A DNA stretch of 50,724 nt from an uncultured Prevotella sp. (GTDB lineage: Bacteria > Bacteroidota > Bacteroidia > Bacteroidales > Bacteroidaceae), in NCBI GenBank assembly GCA_900322035.1, contig ONYL01000032.1, forward strand, positions 1 through 50,724, read 5' to 3'. Under the pieces are notes generated by a model, which did no database searches, was not told the DNA's origin, and was given only the letters and a program-made list of their open reading frames with translations. Position numbers and translations under genes: made by a program. Of the stretch, positions 17,771-26,599 are shown one piece after another. Every line of letters begins with the position of its first letter. The first letter of the stretch is position 1.

Positions 17771-19942
17771 ATGACATTCAATCAAGAATTCAGCCAAGCT
17801 TGGGACTTCGTTGAGCATACAGGCATCAGCATATTTCTGACGGGAAAGGCAGGAACGGGCAAGACTACCTTTCTGAAATATGTGCGTGAACATTCCACCA
17901 AGCGCATGATTGTCGTCGCTCCTTCGGGCGTTGCGGCCATCAATGCGGGAGGTGTCACCATCCATTCCTTCTTCCAGCTTCCGTTGTCTCCCTACATTCC
18001 TGGAGCCCAAATCCAACAACGGTTTGACTTCTCACGCGACAAACGACGCATCATTTCCACGCTCGACATGTTAGTCATCGACGAGGTGTCGATGGTGAGG
18101 GCCGACCTGCTTGACGAGATCGACAACGTGTTGCGACGTCTTCGTCGTAACAACCGACCTTTCGGCGGAGTGCAACTGCTCTTGATTGGCGATTTAAACC
18201 AACTTTGCCCTGTGGTCACCCCCGAAGACGAGGCTGTGATCAGCCAATACTATCAGTCGCCTTTCTTTTTTGATTCCGACGCACTGAAGCGCACGCCCTA
18301 CGTGACGATTCAGCTCAGACAGGTCTACCGCCAGAGTGACCAAAGATTTCTGACCATCCTCAACCATATCCGCGAAGGACATCCCTCCGACGCCGACCTG
18401 CAACTGCTCAATATGCGGCTGGATCCCAAATTCCGACCTGACAAGAAAGACGGCTTTATCCGGCTGGTCACCCACAACCGAATGGCCGACAGCCAGAACC
18501 GCTCGGAGCTGCAACGACTCAGCGGACGGAGCTATACCTTCAACGCTCATGTCGATGGTGACTTTCCCGAAATGTCTTACCCCACCGATGCCCATCTCGA
18601 ACTGAAGGTCGGAGCGCAAGTGATGTTTATCCGCAACGATCCCACGGGACTCTACTACAATGGCAAGATCGGTATCGTTCATGCGATCAACGATGACAAC
18701 GGGGTGGAAGTGGAATGCCCCGACTCTGATGGTTTCATCACCGTGGAGCCGCAGACCTGGGAGAACGCGAAATACAAGCTCAACGAGAAAAACGAGATCG
18801 TGGCCGATGTTCAGGGGACGTTCACGCAGATTCCCCTTCGGCTCGCCTGGGCCATCACGATACACAAGAGCCAGGGCCTCACCTTCGAACACGCTATTAT
18901 TGATGCCGGCTACTCGTTTACCAGCGGACAGGTATACGTGGCGCTGAGCCGGTGCCGCACATTGGAAGGCATCGTGCTGGCAACCCCTATCACACGGGCC
19001 GTGATACAAAACGACCTGCGCGTAGAAAGTTATATCTGCAACCAGGAGACGGCAGCCCAGCGGAGCATTGAAGACCTGCCACGGCTGAAGCAGAATTACT
19101 ATAAGGAACAATTGCTCTCGCTCTTCGACTTCCAGCCCATCCAGCAGGGGGAGGATCTGTTGATGCGGCTTTTCATCGGTTCGCTGTCAAAACAATACAA
19201 CACGCTGACTTTCCTTCATAAGAAAACGGCCGACTCCCTGCAAGCACAAGTGATGGAAGTAGCCATGAAATGGCGTACGGTGATCGACCGGAAAACGGTG
19301 GAGGAACTCAAAGATCCGGCCTTCCAACAACGGGTGAAGGACAGCGCGAGATATTTCGCCACACACCTGCATACCCTCTTCGACGACGTGTTGCGCCACA
19401 CCGCAGAGATCACGGTTGGCAATGCGTCTGTGGCCAAGCAGCTCAACAACAATTTGGATAATCTCAAGACCAACTATGACATTGCCTACCGGTTGCTGAA
19501 GGCCATCAGCACCAACGGCTTCGACCTTCTGACGTATCAGCAGGAACGGGCCGATGCCATCTTGGGCAAACCCAAACAGAAATCGCAGCATAAAGAGACA
19601 AGGAAAACCGAGGTGAAGAAAGAGACCAAAGAGAAGACAAAGAAAGAAGACAAGACTCCCTCTTCGATGCAATCTTTCATGCTCTTCAAGTCGGGAAAGG
19701 ACATTGAGGAGATCGCCACGACACGCGGACTGAGCAAGAGCACTGTGTGGAACCACATCATCTGCTATTTCGGCGAAGAAGGCTTTGACATCAACCGGCT
19801 GATTCCCAACGACAAAGCGGAGACGATCCGCAAGGCCTTCAAGGACTTGGGCGACGACGTGGGTTTGAAGCCCATCAAAGAAGCGTTGGGCGACGACTAC
19901 TCCTACGACGAGATACGACTGATCAAGCGGGAGATGATGTGA
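17771..19942 (+). CDS. PIF1-like/RecD-type AAA helicase with C-terminal HTH
   Basis: This 723-aa protein is a superfamily 1B DNA helicase of the bacterial PIF1/RecD2-like group. Walker A GKAGTGKT is at residues 25-32 and Walker B VIDEVSM near 100. Later motifs include LIGDLNQL, LRQVYRQ, and the C-terminal RecA-lobe motif AWAITIHKSQGLTFEHAIID followed by VYVALSRC. A Lys/Glu-rich linker at about 600-632 leads to an HTH domain (about 633-680, KDIEEIATTRGLSKSTVWNH) like the one at the C-terminus of some RecQ helicases. Such proteins unwind duplex or structured DNA during replication and repair. A paralogue lacking the HTH lies on the other strand at 22357-24363. Confidence 0.88.
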   Translation: MTFNQEFSQAWDFVEHTGISIFLTGKAGTGKTTFLKYVREHSTKRMIVVAPSGVAAINAGGVTIHSFFQLPLSPYIPGAQIQQRFDFSRDKRRIISTLDMLVIDEVSMVRADLLDEIDNVLRRLRRNNRPFGGVQLLLIGDLNQLCPVVTPEDEAVISQYYQSPFFFDSDALKRTPYVTIQLRQVYRQSDQRFLTILNHIREGHPSDADLQLLNMRLDPKFRPDKKDGFIRLVTHNRMADSQNRSELQRLSGRSYTFNAHVDGDFPEMSYPTDAHLELKVGAQVMFIRNDPTGLYYNGKIGIVHAINDDNGVEVECPDSDGFITVEPQTWENAKYKLNEKNEIVADVQGTFTQIPLRLAWAITIHKSQGLTFEHAIIDAGYSFTSGQVYVALSRCRTLEGIVLATPITRAVIQNDLRVESYICNQETAAQRSIEDLPRLKQNYYKEQLLSLFDFQPIQQGEDLLMRLFIGSLSKQYNTLTFLHKKTADSLQAQVMEVAMKWRTVIDRKTVEELKDPAFQQRVKDSARYFATHLHTLFDDVLRHTAEITVGNASVAKQLNNNLDNLKTNYDIAYRLLKAISTNGFDLLTYQQERADAILGKPKQKSQHKETRKTEVKKETKEKTKKEDKTPSSMQSFMLFKSGKDIEEIATTRGLSKSTVWNHIICYFGEEGFDINRLIPNDKAETIRKAFKDLGDDVGLKPIKEALGDDYSYDEIRLIKREMM

Positions 19943-19995
19943 GAGAAAGAGCTGAAAGCTCTATCGATACGAAACAACGATAAGACAACAAGATA

Positions 19996-20448
19996 ATGAG
20001 AAACCAATCATTCATAGCAATTTTGTTGCTCATAGCCGCCACCATGGCGGGATGCAACCGCCAGGGCCAGCCCTCCAACCAGCTGACCTTGGGCGACACC
20101 GTACCGGCCAAGGATTTTGAGCCCCGCGACTCTGTGGACAGTCTGGCCCCAACCAACACGAGTCACGACTTGGAGTCTACATTCATCTATCTTGATGATG
20201 CCGCCACGACGATGGAAGTGAAACTGATGCCCTCGCTGCGCGATACGATCTTCGAGAAAGACGATGCCATACAGATTCACGGCAACCTCGTCGAAGGCGA
20301 CACGATCACGGTAGTTTTTGGCCACAATGCAAATGGCGAGCGCACCTTGCTCGATGTACAGAAGAAAGTGAAGCCTCAGCCTAAGCCTGATCCTGACGAC
20401 AAGAGCAAGCAGACAACAGGCAATGAGCCGAAAAACGCTAACCACTGA
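19996..20448 (+). CDS. Hypothetical lipoprotein
   Basis: This 150-aa protein has a lipoprotein signal with lipobox ATMAGC (Cys20), so it should be lipid-anchored at the envelope. The mature part is acidic, with a small predicted beta region (about 55-115; VKLMPSLRDTIFEKDDAIQI) and a Pro/Lys-rich tail. I recognise no family. It follows the helicase by 53 bp and could be its operon partner. Its last five codons form the left arm of the terminator stem. Confidence 0.6.
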   Translation: MRNQSFIAILLLIAATMAGCNRQGQPSNQLTLGDTVPAKDFEPRDSVDSLAPTNTSHDLESTFIYLDDAATTMEVKLMPSLRDTIFEKDDAIQIHGNLVEGDTITVVFGHNANGERTLLDVQKKVKPQPKPDPDDKSKQTTGNEPKNANH

Positions 20449-20466
20449 TTTGTGGTTAGCGTTTTT
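20431..20466. terminator. Bidirectional terminator overlapping the lipoprotein stop
   Basis: AAAAACGCTAACCAC (20431-20445) and GTGGTTAGCGTTTTT (20452-20466) form a perfect 15-bp stem with a TGATTT loop. A and T runs on the two sides allow termination in both directions, between the plus-strand lipoprotein gene and minus-strand galE. Confidence 0.9.
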
Positions 20467-20572
20467 TATTTCGTAGAGCAGTCGAAGATATTTCTTAGTG
20501 TCAGCGATTTATTTCTCAACGTTGGTGATGATGATTACGCTGAGTGACAGTCAGAAAAGTTCCTAACTGCTA

Positions 20573-21610
20573 TTACATCACTCCATCTTCACGCAGTTTC
20601 AGCTGCCACTTCCATGCACTGCGAAGCACATCTTCGAGCGGAGTTTCAGCTTTCCAGCCCAACACCTTATTGGCCTTTGTGCAGTCGCCCCAGATCTTCA
20701 CGATGTCGCCTTCACGACGGGGGCCGTACTTCCAGTTCACTTTCACTCCGGTAGCTTTCTCGAAGGTCTCAACGATTTCCAGGGTAGAGTTTCCGCGTCC
20801 CGTACCAATGTTGAAATATTCGATGGGTTCTGTTTCCTCGTCGAGCACACGACGCATAGCAGCCACATGAGCCTTGGCCAAGTCCACCACATAGATATAG
20901 TCGCGGATGCAAGTACCGTCGGGCGTGGGATAGTCGTTGCCAAAGATGGTGAGCTGTTCACGGATTCCCATGGCGGTCTGTGTCACGTAGGGAATGAGGT
21001 TGGCAGGAACGCCATTGGGCAATTCACCGATGAGTGCCGAGGGGTGAGCACCGATAGGATTGAAATAGCGCAGGATGATGCTCTTGATGTTGGCACCGCT
21101 ATGAATATAGTCGTAAATGATTTGTTCGTTGATTTCCTTGGTATTTCCGTAGGGAGAGGTAGCTTTCTGATGAGGAGCGTCTTCAGTTACAGGCAGATTT
21201 TCAGGCTTGGGCTGACCGTAGACGGTACAGGAAGAGGAGAAGATGATTCCTTTCACGTTGTACTTGGGCATGAGTTCAAGCAGGTTCACCAGTGAAACGA
21301 TGTTGTTGCGATAATAGAGCAGTGGTTTCTGCACACTCTCGCCAACGGCCTTGGATGCTGCGAAATGAATGATGCCCGCAATGCCGGGGTATTTCTTGAA
21401 TACGCCTTCCGTAGCTTCCTTGTCGCGAAGATCCACATTCTCAAAGGCGGGGCGTACACCCGTGATCTTTTCAATTCCGTCGACCACTTCCATCTTGGAG
21501 TTGGACAGGTTGTCAATAATTACCACGTTGTAACCAGCCTCAATGAGCTCTACACTCGTGTGGGAACCTATAAAACCTGTTCCTCCAGTAACAAGAATTG
21601 TCTGTTTCAT
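20573..21610 (-). CDS. galE: UDP-glucose 4-epimerase
   Basis: This 345-aa cytosolic enzyme interconverts UDP-glucose and UDP-galactose with NAD+, supplying galactose metabolism and surface polysaccharide synthesis. It is an extended SDR: the GGTGFIG nucleotide-binding motif is at residues 9-15, SSSCTVYG carries the active-site Ser region, and SPYGNTK contains the catalytic YxxxK. The tail PRREGDIVKIWGDCTKAN is typical of GalE. I start at ATG 21610 (MKQTILVTGG) because the promoter lies just upstream; a TTG-initiated extension would run into the promoter. It has its own promoter but follows the Sua5-like gene closely. Confidence 0.95.
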   Translation of the reverse strand: MKQTILVTGGTGFIGSHTSVELIEAGYNVVIIDNLSNSKMEVVDGIEKITGVRPAFENVDLRDKEATEGVFKKYPGIAGIIHFAASKAVGESVQKPLLYYRNNIVSLVNLLELMPKYNVKGIIFSSSCTVYGQPKPENLPVTEDAPHQKATSPYGNTKEINEQIIYDYIHSGANIKSIILRYFNPIGAHPSALIGELPNGVPANLIPYVTQTAMGIREQLTIFGNDYPTPDGTCIRDYIYVVDLAKAHVAAMRRVLDEETEPIEYFNIGTGRGNSTLEIVETFEKATGVKVNWKYGPRREGDIVKIWGDCTKANKVLGWKAETPLEDVLRSAWKWQLKLREDGVM

Positions 21611-21643
21611 AACGATAATATTGCAGTTGAATGAATTTGCTTG

Positions 21644-21674
21644 CAAAGTTAGTGTTTTTTTCGCTAACGGCAAA
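21644..21674 (-). promoter_or_regulatory. galE promoter
   Basis: On the minus strand TTTG (21671-21674) and TAACTTTG (21644-21651) are 19 nt apart, ending 33 nt before the galE ATG. Confidence 0.8.
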
Positions 21675-21682
21675 ACACTTTG

Positions 21683-22288
21683 TTAAAATACTCCCTTTCC
21701 TTCCCTGACAATTTGGGGCTCGCCATCCGTGCAGTCCACAATGGTAGAGGGTTCGTAGCCTCCGATTCCCCCGTCGATAACCATATCTACCTTGCTGCCC
21801 AACCGTTCATGGATGAGTTCCGGGTTCGTCAAATACTCTATATCGTCGTCCTCATCATAGGGAATGGTCGCCGACAGCAGGGGTGCTCCCAATTGCAGAC
21901 AGAGTTCGCGGGCAATAGGATTGTCGGGAATGCGGATGCCCACTTGCTTGCGGTTGCGGAAGATCTTGGGCAGATGGCTGTTAGGGTTGAGGATGAACGT
22001 GAACGGTCCGGGCGTATGGCGCTTGAGCAGCTTGAACGTTGCATTGTCCACTTTGGCATATTCACTGATATGACTCAGGTCTGGACCGACGATAGAGAGA
22101 TAATGCTTCGCGGGATCCACGCCTTTGAGTTCACAGATGCGCTCCACAGCCCGCTCTTTCAGGCACGAGCAGCCTAAGGCATAAGTCGTGTCGGTGGGAT
22201 AAACGATGATACCACCATCCTGCAGCACCGACGTAATGCGGTCGAGGGTGCGTTGGCTGTTGTTTTTAGAATAAAGTTTGACGATCAT
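21683..22288 (-). CDS. L-threonylcarbamoyladenylate synthase-family protein (Sua5/YciO/YrdC)
   Basis: This 201-aa protein has the YrdC fold over its whole length (DGGIIVYPTDTTYALGCSCL; RHTPGPFTFILNPNS; VGIRIPDNPIARELCLQL; PLLSATIPYDEDDD). Members make threonylcarbamoyl-AMP for the t6A modification of tRNAs reading ANN codons; the YciO subgroup is less characterised, and the start MIVKLYSKNNSQRTLDRI resembles YciO more than TsaC. It lies between the helicase (68 bp) and galE (72 bp) on the minus strand, likely in one transcript with the helicase. Confidence 0.85.
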   Translation of the reverse strand: MIVKLYSKNNSQRTLDRITSVLQDGGIIVYPTDTTYALGCSCLKERAVERICELKGVDPAKHYLSIVGPDLSHISEYAKVDNATFKLLKRHTPGPFTFILNPNSHLPKIFRNRKQVGIRIPDNPIARELCLQLGAPLLSATIPYDEDDDIEYLTNPELIHERLGSKVDMVIDGGIGGYEPSTIVDCTDGEPQIVREGKGVF

Positions 22289-22356
22289 CTTTACTGTTCC
22301 TTATTTTTCATCACTTCTGTTTCTTTGTCTTTTATATTGCCAGCCGTGGTCTTCCT

Positions 22357-24363
22357 TTAGCCCTTCCGTTTTCTGTCCTTTCGCTTTCTGAGCTCTTCCG
22401 CGATGGCCTGATGGATAGACGCCTGGTCCTCATCGCCCTCCCTGGTAAGCACAGCGGCCATGAGTTCATGAGCCTCAGCACATTCCACGTCGAGATCGAG
22501 TGCTAATGCCGCGTCCTCCCGGGCCGCCTTCAGGTGGCCGACGGCAATCTGACACTCGCCACGCAGCAAAATCGCAGGCAGCTCAGCACCAGTGTTCACG
22601 GCCCTCTCGGCCCATGGCAACGCCTTGGTGGGCTGCGTCTTGAGCAGCACCCGAGCCTTCCCCATGAGGGCACGCATCGACGAGGGATCAAGCTGCAGGG
22701 CCTTGTCGTAGTTGGCAAGTGCCGATGCAGCGTCAGCGTAAGCTGTAATACACTCGTCGCCCATCTGGCTGTATTCCTCAGCCAGCCGGGTGAGCATCTC
22801 GCGTTGCGACTTCAGTTGGCGGCGCAGTTCATGATTTTGGGAGCGCAGCCGGTTGATGACGCCCAACTTCCGGCGGATATACCGGCGGGCCAGTGGCTTC
22901 TCGATATCGTAGCGGGCATGGATGGCCACAAAGAAATGGTCGAGTGCCGTCTGGAAGTCACCGGCGTCGAAAGCCTTCACCGTAGCGGCATATTCTATGT
23001 CAGCCTTCGAATAAGAAAGCGTCTGGGTGAGCTGTTTCTGGTCGTTGAAGCCATGGGCAAACTGTAGGATCTCGCCACGTACGAAGACGTCGGAGTATTT
23101 GATGGGTTCCAAGAGCTGTATGCCTTCCAACGACCTGCAGCGGCTCAGGGCCACATAGGTCTGCCCGGCAGCAAAAGCACCGCCCGAGAGGTCGATGATG
23201 ACGTTGTTGAGGGTCAGTCCCTGGCTCTTGTGGATGGTGATGGCCCAGGCCAACCGCAAGGGATATTGCGTGAACGTGCCGAGTTGCTGTTCCTCTATTT
23301 TCTTTTCCTTCTCATTATAAGTATAGCGCATGTTTTCCCACATCACGCGCCCCACGTCATATTTTTGTCCGCCCTCCGTCTCCACCCTGACGAATTCCTC
23401 TCCGAAGTCCACCACCTTAGCCAGCGTTCCATTCACCCACCGGCGGTCGGGATCATTATAGAGCAACATCACCTGTGCGCCGCGCTTGAGCTCCAATTCC
23501 TGCAAGGTGGGCAGGCTGGTCTTGGGAAACTCACCTTTGATCTCGCCCTTGAGGCATACGATGTCGTCGTCGATGCTGCTCAGATGCTGGTCGTTGATAA
23601 AGTCCACCTTGTCGCGCCTTGTGGCCAGTGTGATGCAGAGGCGGCCTTCCTGCGGTACGGCAGTCTGGCGGAGGTTGAGCAGCTGCAAGTCGGTGGGCGT
23701 GATGGTGTTGGTACGGATGCGGTCGAGCACAGAGATGAAAGCCTTGTCGCGCTGGCGGTAGACCTTGCGGAGCTCAATGCTGAGCAGGGGCATCTGCTGG
23801 AACACCCGTGCCGAGAAAAAGAAGGCGTTGGGATAGAAGCGATGTAGTATCTCCAACTCGTCGCTGTGGACGACAGGCTCCAGCTGGAACACGTCGCCGA
23901 CGAATACCACCTGCTTGCCACCGAAGGGTTCTCGCATCTTGCGACAGAAGACACGCAGCACCTTGTCGATGAAATCGATGATGTCGCAGCGCACCATCGA
24001 CACTTCGTCGATGATGATGAGCTGCACCTCGTTGATGAGCTTGCGCATGTCACGGTTGTAGCGCAGCGACTCGAAGATCTTGCCATGGCGCAGACTATAG
24101 TTGGGATCGTCGGGCAGAATCAGATGGAGCGGCAGGTGGAAGAAACTGTGAAGGGTGGCTCCCCCCACGTTGATGGCGGCAATACCTGTGGGAGCGAGCA
24201 CAACGTGTTTCTTGCGCGTGTGCTCACATACATATTTGATGAAGGTCGACTTTCCCGTCCCGGCTTTCCCGGTAAGGAAGAAGCTCTGGTTGCTGAAGCT
24301 CACGAGGTTCAAGGCATCCTGAAATTCCTTATTGTCGGGATCGGGTGTGAATGCTTTTGCCAT
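22357..24363 (-). CDS. PIF1-like AAA helicase with C-terminal TPR-like region
   Basis: This 668-aa protein is a second PIF1/RecD-type SF1B helicase, with Walker A GKAGTGKS at 32-39, Walker B IIIDEVSM, FVGDVFQLEPV, LRKVYRQRD and the C-terminal motif AWAITIHKSQGLTLNNVIID with TYVALSRC. Instead of an HTH it ends in an alpha-helical region (about 430-655) with TPR-like repeats (YADAASALANYDKALQLD; AREDAALALDLDVECAEAHE), suggesting a protein-protein interaction surface. A -7 box TATCTTTG lies at complement(24370-24377), only 6 nt before the ATG, implying a nearly leaderless transcript. It is paralogous to 17771-19942. Confidence 0.87.
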   Translation of the reverse strand: MAKAFTPDPDNKEFQDALNLVSFSNQSFFLTGKAGTGKSTFIKYVCEHTRKKHVVLAPTGIAAINVGGATLHSFFHLPLHLILPDDPNYSLRHGKIFESLRYNRDMRKLINEVQLIIIDEVSMVRCDIIDFIDKVLRVFCRKMREPFGGKQVVFVGDVFQLEPVVHSDELEILHRFYPNAFFFSARVFQQMPLLSIELRKVYRQRDKAFISVLDRIRTNTITPTDLQLLNLRQTAVPQEGRLCITLATRRDKVDFINDQHLSSIDDDIVCLKGEIKGEFPKTSLPTLQELELKRGAQVMLLYNDPDRRWVNGTLAKVVDFGEEFVRVETEGGQKYDVGRVMWENMRYTYNEKEKKIEEQQLGTFTQYPLRLAWAITIHKSQGLTLNNVIIDLSGGAFAAGQTYVALSRCRSLEGIQLLEPIKYSDVFVRGEILQFAHGFNDQKQLTQTLSYSKADIEYAATVKAFDAGDFQTALDHFFVAIHARYDIEKPLARRYIRRKLGVINRLRSQNHELRRQLKSQREMLTRLAEEYSQMGDECITAYADAASALANYDKALQLDPSSMRALMGKARVLLKTQPTKALPWAERAVNTGAELPAILLRGECQIAVGHLKAAREDAALALDLDVECAEAHELMAAVLTREGDEDQASIHQAIAEELRKRKDRKRKG

Positions 24364-24369
24364 AGGCTA

Positions 24370-24377
24370 CAAAGATA
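24370..24377 (-). promoter_or_regulatory. -7 box of minus-strand helicase
   Basis: TATCTTTG on the minus strand, 6 nt from the ATG at 24363. No TTTG stands at the expected -33 distance. Confidence 0.45.
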
Positions 24378-24482
24378 CAGATAAAATCTCGAATCTGCGC
24401 ATGATTTTAGAGAAATCACATAGGTTTGTTGGCTTGATAGGCGATGAAGAAGGAAAGGAAAGAGAAAAAATCAAGAGAATCT

Positions 24483-24513
24483 TTTGCGCAAAAGATATTT
24501 TTTACTACCTTTG
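24483..24513 (+). promoter_or_regulatory. tRNA-Pro promoter
   Basis: TTTG at 24483-24486 and TACCTTTG at 24506-24513, 19 nt apart, end 20 nt before the tRNA. Confidence 0.8.
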
Positions 24514-24533
24514 CACCCGCAAACCAAAATATT

Positions 24534-24610
24534 CGGGGTGTAGCGCAGTCCGGTAGCGCTCCTGGTTTGGGACCAGGTGGTCGCAGGTTCGAATCCTGTC
24601 GCCCCGACCA
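24534..24610 (+). tRNA. tRNA-Pro (TGG anticodon)
   Basis: Acceptor CGGGGTG/CGCCCCG (one T-G pair), anticodon stem CCTGG/CCAGG with loop TTTGGGA (anticodon TGG), T-arm CAGGTTCGAATCCTG. The 3' CCA is encoded at 24608-24610, unlike tRNA-Lys in this window. Confidence 0.96.
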
Positions 24611-24616
24611 ATCATG

Positions 24617-24658
24617 ATGAGTAAGCGTTGTATCCAACGTTTGCTCATTTTCTTTTTT
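24617..24658 (+). terminator. Terminator of tRNA-Pro
   Basis: ATGAGTAAGCGTTG (24617-24630) pairs with CAACGTTTGCTCAT (24635-24648) with two G-T pairs and a TATC loop, followed by TTTCTTTTTT. Confidence 0.85.
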
Positions 24659-24809
24659 ATCCCCTTCCCATCTAATTGACAAGTGATTTGGTAAATCAGG
24701 CCAGAAGTCAACAAGTGATTTCAGTAAAAGACAAGAGCAGGAGGTGAGGCCTCCGCCTTTACCCCTCTCTTGTTCTGTTATGTTTTTGCTTACGCAGCGG
24801 CTGTATCAA

Positions 24810-24935
24810 CCATAAACGTGACTAAGCCGCACTCAACCAACATTAAAAATAAGGCTTAAAGTAGTCAACCAAAAGCGTTAAACTACATGTGGCAAACGCC
24901 ACGTAACCGTGTGGCATTTGCCGCAGTGTCTGACC
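24810..24935 (-). repeat. Composite intergenic repeat, copy B
   Basis: On the minus strand this stretch matches 50573-50716: a segment from the GCCACACGGTTACGTGGC type unit (24897-24917), then TGTAGTTTAACGCTTTTGG, TTGACTACTTTAAGCC and TTTTTAATGTTGGTTG, then a weaker GTATCAACC-containing end. The rest of 24659-25031 shows no gene. Confidence 0.8.
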
Positions 24936-25031
24936 CTCAACCTGACAAACTCCTCATTCCAATCTTCCAACTCCAAACTCAACCCTTCTCTTCTTACTTT
25001 TCTCTCACGCCTAAACAAATCACTCTTTTTC

Positions 25032-25062
25032 TTTGCTTTTCCGCCAAAAAAAATTAAATTTG
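25032..25062 (+). promoter_or_regulatory. Promoter of secreted-protein pair
   Basis: TTTG at 25032-25035 and TAAATTTG at 25055-25062, 19 nt apart, 38 nt before the ATG at 25101. Confidence 0.75.
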
Positions 25063-25100
25063 CAATTGAAATATGATTACACTACTCAAAGCATCTTATT

Positions 25101-25574
25101 ATGAAACAGAAAACCAAATTTCAACTGGCAGCAGTTGCGTTTTTGCTTGCTTTGTGTCCCACTGCCGTGAATGCGCAGCAGATGGTGGTGGAAACCCAGC
25201 AAGGAAACGATGTCTACAACCTGCCTGACATTGTCAAGATCCTCGTCAAGGAGGAAGGAATGTCTGTGGAGGAGAAAGCCAAAGAGGGCAAGACCTACAG
25301 CTACCCGCAAATCTTGAAGATCACCTTCAACACGGCTACTTCGGTGGCTTCGCTCAAGGCTGATCCTTCCAATTTCAAGGCTAAGTTGGAAGACGACGGA
25401 AACGCCATTTCGTGGACTGGAACCAACGGAGAACAGGAGGTGACGCTCCTCGACATCACGGGCAAAATGATCAGACACGCCCGGCAGACCAGCCAACGAA
25501 TGGACATCTCGGCCCTGCCCCATGGCACATATATCCTCAAAGTGGGCAACAACAATATCAAATTCGCCAAATAA
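25101..25574 (+). CDS. Secreted protein with T9SS type A-like sorting domain
   Basis: This 157-aa protein has a Sec signal peptide (1-26, ending VNA-QQ) and a C-terminal domain of about 65 aa that looks like the type A T9SS sorting signal (EQEVTLLDITGKMIRHARQT, then MDISALPHGTYILKVGN). Such tails direct export through the SprA translocon, encoded in this window. The region between (about 27-90) is short and has no recognised domain, so it may be little more than a carrier for the tail. The next secreted gene starts 25 bp downstream, probably in the same transcript. Confidence 0.7.
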   Translation: MKQKTKFQLAAVAFLLALCPTAVNAQQMVVETQQGNDVYNLPDIVKILVKEEGMSVEEKAKEGKTYSYPQILKITFNTATSVASLKADPSNFKAKLEDDGNAISWTGTNGEQEVTLLDITGKMIRHARQTSQRMDISALPHGTYILKVGNNNIKFAK

Positions 25575-25599
25575 TCACGCTTAAAATCCCAACGACATT

Positions 25600-26499
25600 A
25601 TGAAAAAATATCTATCCCTTACCCTTTTACTCCTCTTTTTCGTCATGGGCGCCGCTGCGCAGGAGAGCCACAACTATGTGATGAAAATCCAAAAGAAGGA
25701 CACGCTGCTGAGCATTCCCGTCTCTCAGATCGACAGCATCTATTTTGAAGAGCAAGCTCCACAGGGCAGCCTCACCTTCGACATCAATGTGAGCAACATC
25801 ACGGCCGGTGATGCCAAAATCGTCATCACGCCATCCAACGACGAGAGTACTTACTACTACAGCATCACGGACTCAATCGGCCGCGACAACCGCGACAACA
25901 ACTACAACGGCTCTTGGTATGAAATGGAAGTGGGATGGTGGACCTACCTGTCCCAGTTCTACAGCATGACCTGGCAGGAGGTGATGCAGAAATTCCTCGT
26001 CACGGGGCAGCACACGGCCAACATTGAGGAAGACTATGGCGGCCGACTGATGTGGGACACGCCCTACTATGTATACTGCTTCGGTGTGGACAACGAAGGC
26101 AACCTGACCTCTGACATCGTGGAGAAGCTATTCCGCACGACAAAGCCCGTTCCCTCCGACAACGAGATCACGGTCACCCTCAAGCAGGAACTCTCCGACG
26201 GTGTGCTGATCGACGTGGCCACAACCAACGACGACACCTATTTCATCGACTGCCAGAAGAAGAGCTACGTGGACTACTACCTCGACGAATACGACGGTTC
26301 GAAGGAGCAGATGTTCTACCGCTTTTTCAGCTCCATACGCACACAGATCAACGACCAGTATTTTCACAATGGCGACCAGACCGACCTGAAGGCCAAGGCA
26401 CTCACACCGGATGCAGACTACTACATCATCATCTGCGGATTCAACGATGGTCCGACGACCGACATTCAGCTGATACCGTTCCACACGGCAGCACAATAA
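25600..26499 (+). CDS. Secreted hypothetical protein
   Basis: This 299-aa protein has a signal peptide (1-20) and an N-terminal segment common in Bacteroidales surface proteins (YVMKIQKKDTLLSIPVSQID, then SIYFEE). Two beta-sandwich-like stretches follow (about 45-180 and 185-299), each starting with a phrase like LTFDINVSNITAGDAKIVIT or EITVTLKQELSDGVLIDVAT. No catalytic motif or anchor is visible, and it has no lipobox. It is probably cotranscribed with the T9SS-tailed protein upstream. Function unknown. Confidence 0.65.
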   Translation: MKKYLSLTLLLLFFVMGAAAQESHNYVMKIQKKDTLLSIPVSQIDSIYFEEQAPQGSLTFDINVSNITAGDAKIVITPSNDESTYYYSITDSIGRDNRDNNYNGSWYEMEVGWWTYLSQFYSMTWQEVMQKFLVTGQHTANIEEDYGGRLMWDTPYYVYCFGVDNEGNLTSDIVEKLFRTTKPVPSDNEITVTLKQELSDGVLIDVATTNDDTYFIDCQKKSYVDYYLDEYDGSKEQMFYRFFSSIRTQINDQYFHNGDQTDLKAKALTPDADYYIIICGFNDGPTTDIQLIPFHTAAQ

Positions 26500-26520
26500 T
26501 CCTCCCACTATATCGAAAAA

Positions 26521-26567
26521 GGAGACAAGAAAGGGCAGCCCATAACAAGCTGCCCTTTTTTGTCTCC
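26521..26567. terminator. Bidirectional terminator
   Basis: AAAGGGCAGC / GCTGCCCTTT with outer GGAGACA / TGTCTCC forms a long stem between convergent genes; T and A runs flank the inner stem. Confidence 0.85.
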
Positions 26568-26599
26568 TCATTGTCCAAGAAGTTTTTCTCTTACTGTGA

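Noticed and set aside
24416-24714. Minus-strand ORFs containing GRQDSNLRPPGPKPGAL
   Set aside because: These are the well-known antisense reading of tRNA-Pro and are not proteins.
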